DNA of 64,000 nucleotides from Promethearchaeota archaeon. Its GTDB lineage: Archaea > Asgardarchaeota > Lokiarchaeia > Sigyniarchaeales > SOKP01. The stretch is taken from the NCBI GenBank assembly GCA_019058245.1, contig JAHPZJ010000025.1:28408-92407 (forward strand). The letters are read 5' to 3'. The first letter of the stretch is position 1, and each line of letters begins with the position of its first letter. Of the stretch, positions 20,101-28,511 are shown in pieces. The notes beneath the pieces are model-generated. The model saw only the letters and a program-made list of their open reading frames with translations. It was not told where the DNA came from and did not search any database. Position numbers and translations under genes: made by a program.

Positions 20101-20659
20101 CTTCAACGTATCGACCAATTTCCCCATCAGTTGCTTTATATTTAGGAAGATTTGATTTTTTTCTTACATAATCTGCAATTAATACACATAAAGCCGTAGT
20201 AGTACCTCCTGCAGCTCGAATGGGGCCCGCAAAGTATAATGATAAATATTTTTTTCCTAAATTATCTTCTCGAATTAAAATTTTAGAAATACCTTCTAGT
20301 GGTGCACTTACAACCCCCATAGTTTTAATTGCTAAACCTACTCTAATAGCTCTATCCACTCGCGCCTCTAATGTATCAATACTTCCAATTTTTCTATCTA
20401 AAATATCAGTAACTACTTTAAAAATTAGTTCATCTTCAGTTAAGTCCTTCTTTTTTAACTCCCTTATTAATTCTGCCACTCCTTTTGGCCCTACCAATTT
20501 CTCTACCCTTCCTGCTAAATCTTTTGCTTGAGGGGATTCCACTTCTAATTCAGGATCTAATCCTTTTTGTCGTGCTCTTTCTGCAATTGAATAGCACTTA
20601 TCTACTTGTTTTTGAATTTGATTAAAGTATAATTCCATCGTTTTGCTCATATCATGCAA
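17138..20659 (-). CDS. polC: DNA polymerase D large subunit DP2 (1173 aa)
   Basis: Catalytic subunit of the archaeal replicative polymerase PolD. Family text includes [64 protein letters not shown] and the catalytic [25 protein letters not shown] with paired acidic residues. Several Zn-binding clusters are visible ([26 protein letters not shown]...CPKC, and C-terminal CVKCNEKY...CPKCG). No intein interrupts it, though DP2 genes often carry one. The TTG at 20659 sits 7 nt after AGGTGA, favouring it over the ATG three codons later. Adjacent to but divergent from DP1, about 240 bp away. Confidence 0.98.
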   Translation of the reverse strand: [1173 protein letters not shown]

Positions 20660-20897
20660 AGAAATTTCACCTTTTGAACTTGAGAAGAATTAAAATAATG
20701 ACGCTTTGAGTTAATATACTTATTTTCTGATTAAAATTAAATTGAATTATTAATCAGCTATTTTATTAATAAATTTTAAGAGAATGCTAATTTTCTACAG
20801 TGTCTTCATATAAATAAAAAATGTTTTTTTGTTAATAATAAATGATTTAATTTAATTTTTCAATACTTATTATAATTGCATTTCAGATGGTAGGATA

Positions 20898-22688
20898 TTG
20901 AAAACCGATAATTTAAACGAAAAAATTATTCTTATCCAAGAATTGGTTAATTCTGGTATTAATGTAACTCCTTCAATTATGGATTTTCTTCAAAATCTAG
21001 AGGATCCTTTAAAGAAGATTAAATTTATTATTAAAAATATTAGTTTTTTGCCCGATTTTAATAGCCATCTTACTCTGGATGTTTTACAAAAAATAACAGA
21101 TGAGGAATTGCAAAACGAATTACAAAAAGTGTTCCTCAAAAAAATTGATTCAAAAATTTTACAGGATAAAGAAGAATCGGTTGAAAGTGCTAAATTAACA
21201 GATTCGCCGAAAGTAATAAACCCTGCAAAATCAAAACCGAAAATTATTACAAATTCCACTGATATAACTCAACTTGAAAATCAATTAGAAAATCAAGAAG
21301 ATTCTTTAATCTTAAAAAAATCTCAAATGAAAACACCACTATTCCCAATAAAGACTAATTCTAAAGTAAGAACTTTTGAAGGATCAAAATCGACTCTTAA
21401 ATTTAAACCAATAGCAAAAGAGTATGATTCTAATTTTAAGATTTTAAAAGATCCTACAGGTAAACTATACACAAATGGAGATTATGAAGATTTTTATAAT
21501 CTAACCCTTGACAAGTTTAAACGACTTCGGAATTTAATGAGAAAAAAACCAGAGGTTCTTTCTGCAAATAATATAAATAATATCTTAAGGTTAACTAATA
21601 AAGTAGAAGTTTCTGTGATCGGGTTGGTTAATGAAATTCGGGAGACTAAAAATCAAAATTGTTTTCTTACAATTGAAGATTTGACGGGTTCAGTTAATGT
21701 TATAGTACGAAAGGACTCAGAGAATCAAGAAAATATACAATTGACTAATAAAATAATTAATGATCAAATGGTTTATATTGAAGGAACTTACAATCCTAGC
21801 GAAAGGGGAAGGAGTGGAATCATTTACTGCAACTATATCTCTAAAATTGATATTCCAAAAAATTATGAACCAAATAAGGCGTTAGATCCATTATCTATTG
21901 TTTTAATTTCAGATACTCACATTGGGAGCAAAGAATTTGAAGAAAAATTATGGAATCGATTTATTAATTTTCTAAATGGGAAAATAGGAAACCAACATCA
22001 GAGAGAAAGAGCAGGTAGAATTAAATATATAGTAATTAATGGTGATCTTGTTGATGGAATTGGTGTATATCCAACCCAAAAAAGTGATCTTATCATATCT
22101 GATATATATGACCAATTCAAAGAAGCAGCAAAAATTATTTCAGGAATCCCTGATCACATCAAAATATTTTATAGTTCAGGAAATCATGAACCTGTAAGAA
22201 ATGCAATTCCAAGACCATCAGTTCCAAAGAAATATTCCATTGATCTTTTAAATCAGGAAGTTATTTGTGTAGGGAATCCCTCCATGATTCAAACGCACAA
22301 CGTTAATACATTAGTTTTTCATGGTGATAGTATGCTCGATCTAAATATGCTAATTCCTGGTTTGGAAAACAATAAACCAGTAGAAACAATGAAAGAGTTA
22401 TTAGTATGTCGGCATTTGGCTCCAATCTATGGGAAAAAAACACAAATAGCCCCTCTAGATAGAGATTGGCTCGTAATAGATAAGATCCCTGATGTTTTTC
22501 ATACAGGTCATATACATATAAATGGTATGGGATCATATAGTAATATTTTGTTAGCAAATTCAGGATGTTTCCAAAGTCAGACAGATTTTATGAACTCTTT
22601 AGGTATTAAACCTACGCCGGGAATTTTATCAATAATTGATTTAGATACTCTAAAAGGAACACAATTAGACTTAAAAAGTAATATTTAA
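20898..22688 (+). CDS. polB: DNA polymerase D small subunit DP1 with 3'-5' exonuclease
   Basis: 596 aa. The N-terminal third is a helical domain plus a charged linker, followed by an OB fold (KVEVSVIGLVNEIRETKNQNC) at about residues 235-320. The C-terminal calcineurin-like phosphoesterase has all nuclease motifs: ISDTHIGSKEF, VINGDLVDGIG, SSGNHEPVR, VFHGDSMLD and HTGHIHINGMG. Archaeal DP1 keeps these metal ligands as the proofreading nuclease, unlike eukaryotic B subunits. The start is TTG, preceded by GGTAGGA. The next gene follows after 21 bp on the same strand. Confidence 0.97.
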   Translation: MKTDNLNEKIILIQELVNSGINVTPSIMDFLQNLEDPLKKIKFIIKNISFLPDFNSHLTLDVLQKITDEELQNELQKVFLKKIDSKILQDKEESVESAKLTDSPKVINPAKSKPKIITNSTDITQLENQLENQEDSLILKKSQMKTPLFPIKTNSKVRTFEGSKSTLKFKPIAKEYDSNFKILKDPTGKLYTNGDYEDFYNLTLDKFKRLRNLMRKKPEVLSANNINNILRLTNKVEVSVIGLVNEIRETKNQNCFLTIEDLTGSVNVIVRKDSENQENIQLTNKIINDQMVYIEGTYNPSERGRSGIIYCNYISKIDIPKNYEPNKALDPLSIVLISDTHIGSKEFEEKLWNRFINFLNGKIGNQHQRERAGRIKYIVINGDLVDGIGVYPTQKSDLIISDIYDQFKEAAKIISGIPDHIKIFYSSGNHEPVRNAIPRPSVPKKYSIDLLNQEVICVGNPSMIQTHNVNTLVFHGDSMLDLNMLIPGLENNKPVETMKELLVCRHLAPIYGKKTQIAPLDRDWLVIDKIPDVFHTGHIHINGMGSYSNILLANSGCFQSQTDFMNSLGIKPTPGILSIIDLDTLKGTQLDLKSNI

Positions 22689-22709
22689 TTATTCATCTTA
22701 AATATTTAA

Positions 22710-23411
22710 ATGAACAATAAAGACATTATGAAGTTTTCAATTCCTCGTAATGATAATTCAGAAATGCTCCTGTATATTTGGAAAATAATTGATCTTCCAA
22801 GCATCTCACAAAATGATTTGTTATATAAAATTTCATTTGATTTATTCCTTTATACTCCTGATGAAGCAATTGAATTCATTGAAGCATGCATCCAAAATAA
22901 ACTGCTTGAAAAAGATAACGATAAATATCTTAAATTATCAAAAAATTTGAGCCAAAAGTTGCAAACATGGCAAATAAAAAGGAAAAATTCAATTTTACAA
23001 AAAATAAGTGCCACTAAGGAAATTATTCAATTACAGGATAATATTGATAACAAAAAAACTACGAACTTCAATGTTTTAATCAATAGATTCACCGATAAAG
23101 GAACCTTGAATAGATCTGTCTCTATATCTGATGCCGCATTTGAAGAATTAGAATATGATAGTACAAAAGGCATTATTAAATCAAAAGTCAAAGGTTCAAA
23201 GGAAGAACCATACATAATAGAAATAAATACTAATAACAAAACTCTAACGCATAACTGCCACGATTTTGAGACAAGAAGAGCCGATAACAAAAAATTTTGT
23301 AAACATATAACAAAATTGTTTTTATTATTAAAAAATAAAAATAAGAATACCGCAGAATTCTTTCTTAACAATATTGCAGAAAATATAGATAAATGGGATT
23401 TTTCTGCTTAA
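22710..23411 (+). CDS. Unknown protein with SWIM-like zinc finger, downstream of DP1
   Basis: 233 aa. The N-terminal half looks helical with a possible winged helix (LLYKISFDLFLYTPDEAIEFIE). The C-terminal part has NCHDFETRRADNKKFCKHI, which resembles a SWIM zinc finger (CxCx(n)CxH) with the second Cys replaced by His. SWIM domains bind nucleic acids or proteins. The 21-bp spacing suggests co-expression with DP1, hinting at a replication or repair role. Its 3' end overlaps the stop region of convergent Orc1/Cdc6 by 4 bp. Function otherwise unknown. Confidence 0.65.
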   Translation: MNNKDIMKFSIPRNDNSEMLLYIWKIIDLPSISQNDLLYKISFDLFLYTPDEAIEFIEACIQNKLLEKDNDKYLKLSKNLSQKLQTWQIKRKNSILQKISATKEIIQLQDNIDNKKTTNFNVLINRFTDKGTLNRSVSISDAAFEELEYDSTKGIIKSKVKGSKEEPYIIEINTNNKTLTHNCHDFETRRADNKKFCKHITKLFLLLKNKNKNTAEFFLNNIAENIDKWDFSA

Positions 23412-24715
23412 ACTAACTTCTTGAATATATTATTTTTTAATTTAATCTTGTCTGATTGAATTAAAACTGGTTTATGATTCAAGATAATTTTAATTTTATC
23501 TATTTCCAATAGGCATTTTTCAAGAAGCTCAATTTCAATATCTAATTTAATAATCTTGGTTCTTCCATAATGTCCCATAGATTTAACCTCAGCAGAGATT
23601 ATTCCTGCTAACGTTAATTCATTGATATAATCACTTATTCTTCTTTTAGTTAGTTGCCTAATTCCAGGTAATAATCCTCTTATTTCTGAATACACATCAT
23701 ATATATCACCAGAAATGATAATGTGTTCAGGACTAAACTTTAATATTAAATAAAGGGATGTCAAAACCAATTGTGCCTGAAATGGCATACCTTTTATATA
23801 TTCAATGATGTAATCGTTTTCTAAATCTCCTTGGGCGTTCTCTACATGCTTAGCTGTTACTTGTTTATTTTGAGCTCTTTCAGCTAATTCACCTGCCTTT
23901 CTTAACAATTGAAGTGCTTTTCGAGCATCTCCATGTTCCTTAGCAGCAAGAGCAGCGCATAATGGAATGACCTCCTCCTTTAAAACACCTTCTTGAAAAG
24001 CAATTTTAGCCCTTTCAGTTAAAATATCTCTTAATTCACTAGCATCATAGGAAGGAAATACTATATGTTCTTCTCCCAAACTTGATATTATTCTTGGATC
24101 CAAAGTCTCTCGAAATTTCAATTTATTTGAAATTCCTATTATACTGGTTTTGCAGTTATCTAAATTCTCATTTAATCTAGTCAAGTCATATAAGATTTCA
24201 TTTCCCCCTTTTTTACCTACCAATATATCTATTTCATCCAAAACTAAAAAACAAATTGAATTGCCAACTTTAGAATCTAATAATCCTAGCAATTTTTTAA
24301 ATATAATATCTTTAGGCAAACCTGTAGGTGGAATCTTCTCGCTTCTCGATATTGTATTATAGATATGAGCTAAAATACGATATGGAGTTGACACTACATT
24401 ACAGTTAATATAAATCCACCATGGTTTAATTCTTGAACTTTGTTGAGCTAATTTTTGACTCACATATCTTATAGTTGCTGTTTTCCCCGTACCTGTCATT
24501 CCATAACATAGAAAACTTGGTGGAGTATCGCCTAATAAAGCACATGCTGTTTTTTCGGCAATATTCTTTATCTGAGAATCACGATGAGGTAGATCTTCGG
24601 GAATATATGAAGATTCTAAAGCATCTCTATTATTAAAAATTCTTGGTCCTTTGAGATAGTTTTTGTAAAATTTCTCGATATTAAATTGATAATTATTATT
24701 TTGATTCTTCAACAA
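23408..24715 (-). CDS. cdc6: Orc1/Cdc6 replication initiator
   Basis: 435 aa origin-binding AAA+ ATPase. Walker A CYGMTGTGKTATIRYV lies near residue 75, Walker B CFLVLDEIDILVG near residue 155, sensor 1 IIGISNKLKFRE near residue 195, and AAKEHGDARKALQLLRKAG in the lid. A winged helix at the C-terminus (RGLLPGIRQLTKRRISDYI) would bind origin DNA. It starts at tandem TTG codons. Its position beside both PolD genes is notable, as origins often lie near cdc6; no origin recognition repeat was clearly identified in the flanks. Confidence 0.96.
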   Translation of the reverse strand: MLKNQNNNYQFNIEKFYKNYLKGPRIFNNRDALESSYIPEDLPHRDSQIKNIAEKTACALLGDTPPSFLCYGMTGTGKTATIRYVSQKLAQQSSRIKPWWIYINCNVVSTPYRILAHIYNTISRSEKIPPTGLPKDIIFKKLLGLLDSKVGNSICFLVLDEIDILVGKKGGNEILYDLTRLNENLDNCKTSIIGISNKLKFRETLDPRIISSLGEEHIVFPSYDASELRDILTERAKIAFQEGVLKEEVIPLCAALAAKEHGDARKALQLLRKAGELAERAQNKQVTAKHVENAQGDLENDYIIEYIKGMPFQAQLVLTSLYLILKFSPEHIIISGDIYDVYSEIRGLLPGIRQLTKRRISDYINELTLAGIISAEVKSMGHYGRTKIIKLDIEIELLEKCLLEIDKIKIILNHKPVLIQSDKIKLKNNIFKKLV

Positions 24716-25037
24716 TTATAGCACCATTATTTTATTAGTAGATATATTTACTCTCGAAATTTTCGAATATATACTGTATCTCAATTGCATATTTAAAATT
24801 AATTATTAATCTAAAAAATGTTAAAGCTTTAATACATAAATTAGACGAACCTTTTCAATAATTTATATTATTATTGTCGGTATTTTAAAAGAATGTTATT
24901 TATCAAGCAATATTTATTAAATCCCTATTAATATATTGATTTTTCAATTAAAAAAAGTTTAATTTAATTAACTACTTGTTTAATTATTATTTTTTCTTAA
25001 TCTATAGGAAATTATACCGTTACCAACTGAAAACAAA
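24716..25037. other. AT-rich divergent intergenic region between cdc6 and carS
   Basis: About 320 bp holding no convincing ORF. It must carry the promoters of both divergent genes and, because it adjoins cdc6, is a reasonable place to look for an origin. I found no clear ORB-type repeat by eye. Confidence 0.5.
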
Positions 25038-25790
25038 TTGACAATTATAGAAAAAAATAATAAAAGAATAGCTTTTATTTTAGCAATAACATTCGCATGT
25101 CTGATTTTGACTAGCTTTTTGGTAATAACTTTTATATTCAATTGGGCAGATTGGATTGCTCTATTAATATTTAGTCTCTTATTGATTGTTCCCGCATATA
25201 TTTCAAATGCTTCAATGGTTATTACAGGCGGAGGTAAACCAATTGATGGGGGTAAAAATTTTCGAGATGGTAGGAGAATTTTAGGGGATCATAAAACTTG
25301 GAATGGATTAAAAGGACCACTGTATATCGGAATTCCAATATCTCTTTTCATTTTCATTCTTTTTATCATATTTTGGGTACCAATAAATGATTTAATAAGT
25401 GATGGTATTGCTCGAGATCAATATTCGATTTATAATAACATCGAGATTTTTCAATACTATTTTATCGGTGGACAATTTCCAATAAACTTTCTTGTTTTAA
25501 TTATAAGAATCGTACTAGCATCATATGGAGCTGTAATAGGAGATTTGATTGGTTCATTTCTAAAGAGGAGATTTGATATAAAAAGTGGAGCCCCTTTTTG
25601 GGTTATAGATCAATTAGATTTCGCAATAGTAGCTTTATTATTTGTTTCAATCCCAGGATTTATCCTTCCGAATACCTTTTTACTTCCTGATATTTTTATC
25701 GTTACTTTTTTGATTATTTTAACCCCAGCGGTTAGTGTTATAGCAAATACAGTCGCATACGTCATCGGATTAAAAGATGTACCTTGGTAA
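25038..25790 (+). CDS. carS: CDP-archaeol synthase
   Basis: 250 aa integral membrane enzyme that transfers CTP onto unsaturated archaetidic acid, making CDP-archaeol for archaeal ether phospholipids. The diagnostic motif is GGGKPIDGGKNFRDGRRIL followed by GDHKTWNGLKGPLYIG. About five to six membrane helices are visible, and a second conserved stretch is IGDLIGSFLKRRFDIKSGAPF, which fits the CarS/CdsA fold. Start is TTG. Presence of this enzyme confirms archaeal-type lipids for the host. Confidence 0.93.
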   Translation: MTIIEKNNKRIAFILAITFACLILTSFLVITFIFNWADWIALLIFSLLLIVPAYISNASMVITGGGKPIDGGKNFRDGRRILGDHKTWNGLKGPLYIGIPISLFIFILFIIFWVPINDLISDGIARDQYSIYNNIEIFQYYFIGGQFPINFLVLIIRIVLASYGAVIGDLIGSFLKRRFDIKSGAPFWVIDQLDFAIVALLFVSIPGFILPNTFLLPDIFIVTFLIILTPAVSVIANTVAYVIGLKDVPW

Positions 25791-25807
25791 AGATGTAGAA
25801 ATTGAAC

Positions 25808-26308
25808 CTATTGCTTGAACTTACATTTTATTTGCAAAGGGGTACTATTATTTTCAAATACGACATATTTTTCAAAAATATAATTTACGGCTCTAATATA
25901 ATCCCCATTACGACCGATAGCAATTCCTCTTTCATTATAAAATTGAAAATAAATAGATATTTCCCTTGAATCCGTTATATCATTAACCTCAATTTTTATA
26001 TCTTTAATATTTAAATCAGGAAAAAAACTAAAAAGAAGATTAATAAGAGTATTCTCTATTCTTATAATAATTATCTTTCTTCCAGCAATTTGCCTTCTCA
26101 TTGAATTTAAATGCATTTGAGAGCTAAAGTAATCGTTTTTTTTAACAAAAAAGAAGATATACTGATTAATTACCAAAATAAATTCTGGATAGATTCCTTC
26201 TGTTTTTTGTGCGAAATATTCACGTAATTTCAATTCGAAATTTGAATATTTTTTTATAAATGATAACATTTGATATAAAATCAAATCTTCCGCTATCGTG
26301 TAGAACAT
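25808..26308 (-). CDS. NusA-like protein with two KH domains, first one degenerate
   Basis: 166 aa. The second half reads FYNERGIAIGRNGDYIRAVNYIFEKYV, a good KH motif with GxxG (GRNG). The first half has the pattern of the archaeal NusA N-terminal KH domain (FFFVKKNDYFSSQMHLNSMRRQIAGRKIIII) but without its GxxG loop. Overall length and tandem KH arrangement match archaeal NusA-like proteins. NusA in archaea usually sits in the rpoA-rps operon; here it stands alone, convergent with carS. RNA binding by the second KH is likely; the rest is inference. Confidence 0.6.
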   Translation of the reverse strand: MFYTIAEDLILYQMLSFIKKYSNFELKLREYFAQKTEGIYPEFILVINQYIFFFVKKNDYFSSQMHLNSMRRQIAGRKIIIIRIENTLINLLFSFFPDLNIKDIKIEVNDITDSREISIYFQFYNERGIAIGRNGDYIRAVNYIFEKYVVFENNSTPLQIKCKFKQ

Positions 26309-26424
26309 ACTTTGATTTTTTCTATTATCAATTTAAAGTACTAAGAATTTTATATACTTACATAATTGATATAAAATATATTTTATAATATACAAAAAAA
26401 AATCCTCATTAGGAGTATCTAAAT

Positions 26425-26862
26425 ATGAAAAAATTTGGGTATAGATTCCTTGATCACACTGCTGATGTTTCAGTCGAAAGTTGGGGTACAAGTTTAGAAG
26501 AAGCTTTTGAACAAACTGCATATAGCTTAATGGAAACAATAACTCCAAATTTAAAATTAATATCTCCTGTTAATCACAAAACCATTAAAATTGAAGCAGA
26601 GGATAAAGAAGCTCTACTTTTTGATTTTCTATCAGAATTTCTCTATATATTTGATGTAGAACAGTTAGTTTTTAATGATATAAAAGTCCACAAAATAGAA
26701 AAAGGTCAAAAAAAATTTCAATTAGTCGCAAAAATTAAAGGAGAAATGTTTGATAAAAAAAAACATGAAATAGGTTGTGAGGTAAAGGCTATCACTTATT
26801 CTTTTATGAATATAGAAGAAAAAAAGGATCAAGTTAAAATTAATATTGTTTTTGATATCTAA
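26425..26862 (+). CDS. Archease, activator of RtcB RNA ligase
   Basis: 145 aa. The N-terminal signature FLDHTADVSVESWGTSLEEAFEQTAYSLME is diagnostic, and the C-terminal VKAITYSFMNIEE fits the family's metal-binding region, ending in the VFDI type. Archease promotes guanylylation and turnover of RtcB. It is convergent with rtcB, 67 bp from its 3' end, so the functional pair are neighbours although not in one operon. Both would serve the intron-bearing tRNAs in this window. Confidence 0.95.
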   Translation: MKKFGYRFLDHTADVSVESWGTSLEEAFEQTAYSLMETITPNLKLISPVNHKTIKIEAEDKEALLFDFLSEFLYIFDVEQLVFNDIKVHKIEKGQKKFQLVAKIKGEMFDKKKHEIGCEVKAITYSFMNIEEKKDQVKINIVFDI

Positions 26863-26929
26863 TATAATAAATGAATAAGATACGCTATTTCAATAATTTA
26901 AATAAAATAAAAAGGTTATAAAAGTTAAT

Positions 26930-28402
26930 TTAACCTTTCACTACACCAATAGGAACAAATCTCACTACTTTTTCAACAATTCCAAGATCATGGCTAACTT
27001 GAACAACTTGATCTATATCCTTATAAGCACCAGGAGCCTCTTCAGCAATAACTTTCATCGCAGCAGCTCGAATTATGATACCTTTTTTGCTTAAATCCTC
27101 TTTAACACGTTCTCCCCAGTACTTCTTTGTTGCTTTTGATCTTGACATTACCCTTCCTGAACCATGAGCTGTCGAACCAAAAGAAAGATCCATGGCCTTT
27201 GGTTTACCAACACATAAATAAGAAGCAGAACCCATAGTTCCTGGAATTAAAGCTGGCTGTCCTATTGATTTATAATCATTTGGCAAAGCTGGATGTTCAG
27301 GAGGAAAAGCTCTTGTTGCACCTTTTCTATGAACATTCAATTTCATTTTCTTACCATTTACTTCATGCTCCTCTATTTTTAATATATTATGGCAAACTCC
27401 ATAAATTAAATGCATATCTAAATCATCAAAATCCTTTTTAAATGTATTTTGAAAGGATTCTCTTAACCAGTGAGTAATAAGTTGACGATTTGTGAACCCA
27501 AAATTTGCAGCACAACCCATTTGTTTCAAATAATTCTGGGCTTCTGGTGTGTCAGCCGGTACACAAGCTAACTCTCTATCTGGTACCTTAATATCATATT
27601 TCTTCATCGCTTGTTCGATATTGCGTAATGAATCAGTACACACTTGATGTCCAAGAGCTCTACTCCCTGTATGTACCATAACTGTAATTTGATCCTTTCT
27701 ATTTATACCTAAAGCTTTTGCAATAGTCTCATTGTAAATTTTATCAACTTTCTGAATTTCCAAAAAATGATTCCCACTCCCTAACGATCCTAGTTGTTTA
27801 ATAGCTCGCTGTTTTGCTTTTTGGGAAACTAAACTCGCATCAGCATCTTTTAAACATCCATTCTCCTCTAAATGTGTAAGATCCTCTTCAATAGCATAGT
27901 CATTTTCTATTGCCCAATTCACACCATTGTTTAGAACATCATCTAAATCTGAAAAACTTATATTTAGCTTACCTTTTGAACCTAATCCTGAAGGGATATT
28001 GTTAAAAATACTATCCAAGAGAGTTGGCAGCACACCCTTAACATCGCTAAGGGTTAAATTCGATCGAAGCAGACGAACCCCACAATTTATATCATATCCT
28101 ACTCCACCTGGAGAAATCATCCCACTCTCTGCATCTGTCCCTGCAACACCTCCAATACAAAATCCATATCCCTGGTGAGCATCCGAAAGAGCAATCGCAT
28201 GCTTCTCTATCCCTGGTAAACACGCTACATTGCAAATTTGATCTATTGTACGATCTAATCGAATCTTTTCTAATATATATTCATTCGCATAAATCTTCAC
28301 CGGAACCCTCATCTCAAATTTCTCAATTATCCCTTTAGTCCTTGCCATCAACGTCTTTGGAGGAATCTCGTAGATATTGTCTGCTATTTTATTTACATTC
28401 AT
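26930..28402 (-). CDS. rtcB: tRNA-splicing ligase RtcB
   Basis: 490 aa RNA ligase joining 2',3'-cyclic phosphate and 5'-OH ends, the exon-joining step of archaeal tRNA splicing. Metal and catalytic motifs are present: DAHQGYGFCIGGV, GVGYDINCGVRLLRSN (catalytic-site Cys), GSLGSGNHFLEIQ, MVHTGSRALGHQV, and STAHGSGRVMSR with the guanylylated His region. Length is normal and no intein is present, though rtcB often carries one. Starts with ATG. Confidence 0.97.
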   Translation of the reverse strand: MNVNKIADNIYEIPPKTLMARTKGIIEKFEMRVPVKIYANEYILEKIRLDRTIDQICNVACLPGIEKHAIALSDAHQGYGFCIGGVAGTDAESGMISPGGVGYDINCGVRLLRSNLTLSDVKGVLPTLLDSIFNNIPSGLGSKGKLNISFSDLDDVLNNGVNWAIENDYAIEEDLTHLEENGCLKDADASLVSQKAKQRAIKQLGSLGSGNHFLEIQKVDKIYNETIAKALGINRKDQITVMVHTGSRALGHQVCTDSLRNIEQAMKKYDIKVPDRELACVPADTPEAQNYLKQMGCAANFGFTNRQLITHWLRESFQNTFKKDFDDLDMHLIYGVCHNILKIEEHEVNGKKMKLNVHRKGATRAFPPEHPALPNDYKSIGQPALIPGTMGSASYLCVGKPKAMDLSFGSTAHGSGRVMSRSKATKKYWGERVKEDLSKKGIIIRAAAMKVIAEEAPGAYKDIDQVVQVSHDLGIVEKVVRFVPIGVVKG

Positions 28403-28511
28403 CTTAAATTTATTAAGAAAACAGTTTTCAAAAAGATTTTCATTTAATCCTATAGGATTTAAAGAATTATGATAATAAATAAAAAAAGCAAAAAATAATG
28501 AATATAAACCT

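Noticed and set aside
17138-20659. ORFs at 19455..19679, 19902..20171 and 20220..20531 on the + strand
   Set aside because: Antisense shadows of the DP2 gene.
23408-25037. A replication origin beside cdc6
   Set aside because: No clear origin recognition box repeats were found by eye; a motif scan or GC-skew computation would be required.
26333-26548. 71-aa ORF on the minus strand
   Set aside because: Overlaps the archease start antisense and lacks protein-like composition beyond low-complexity Tyr/Leu runs.
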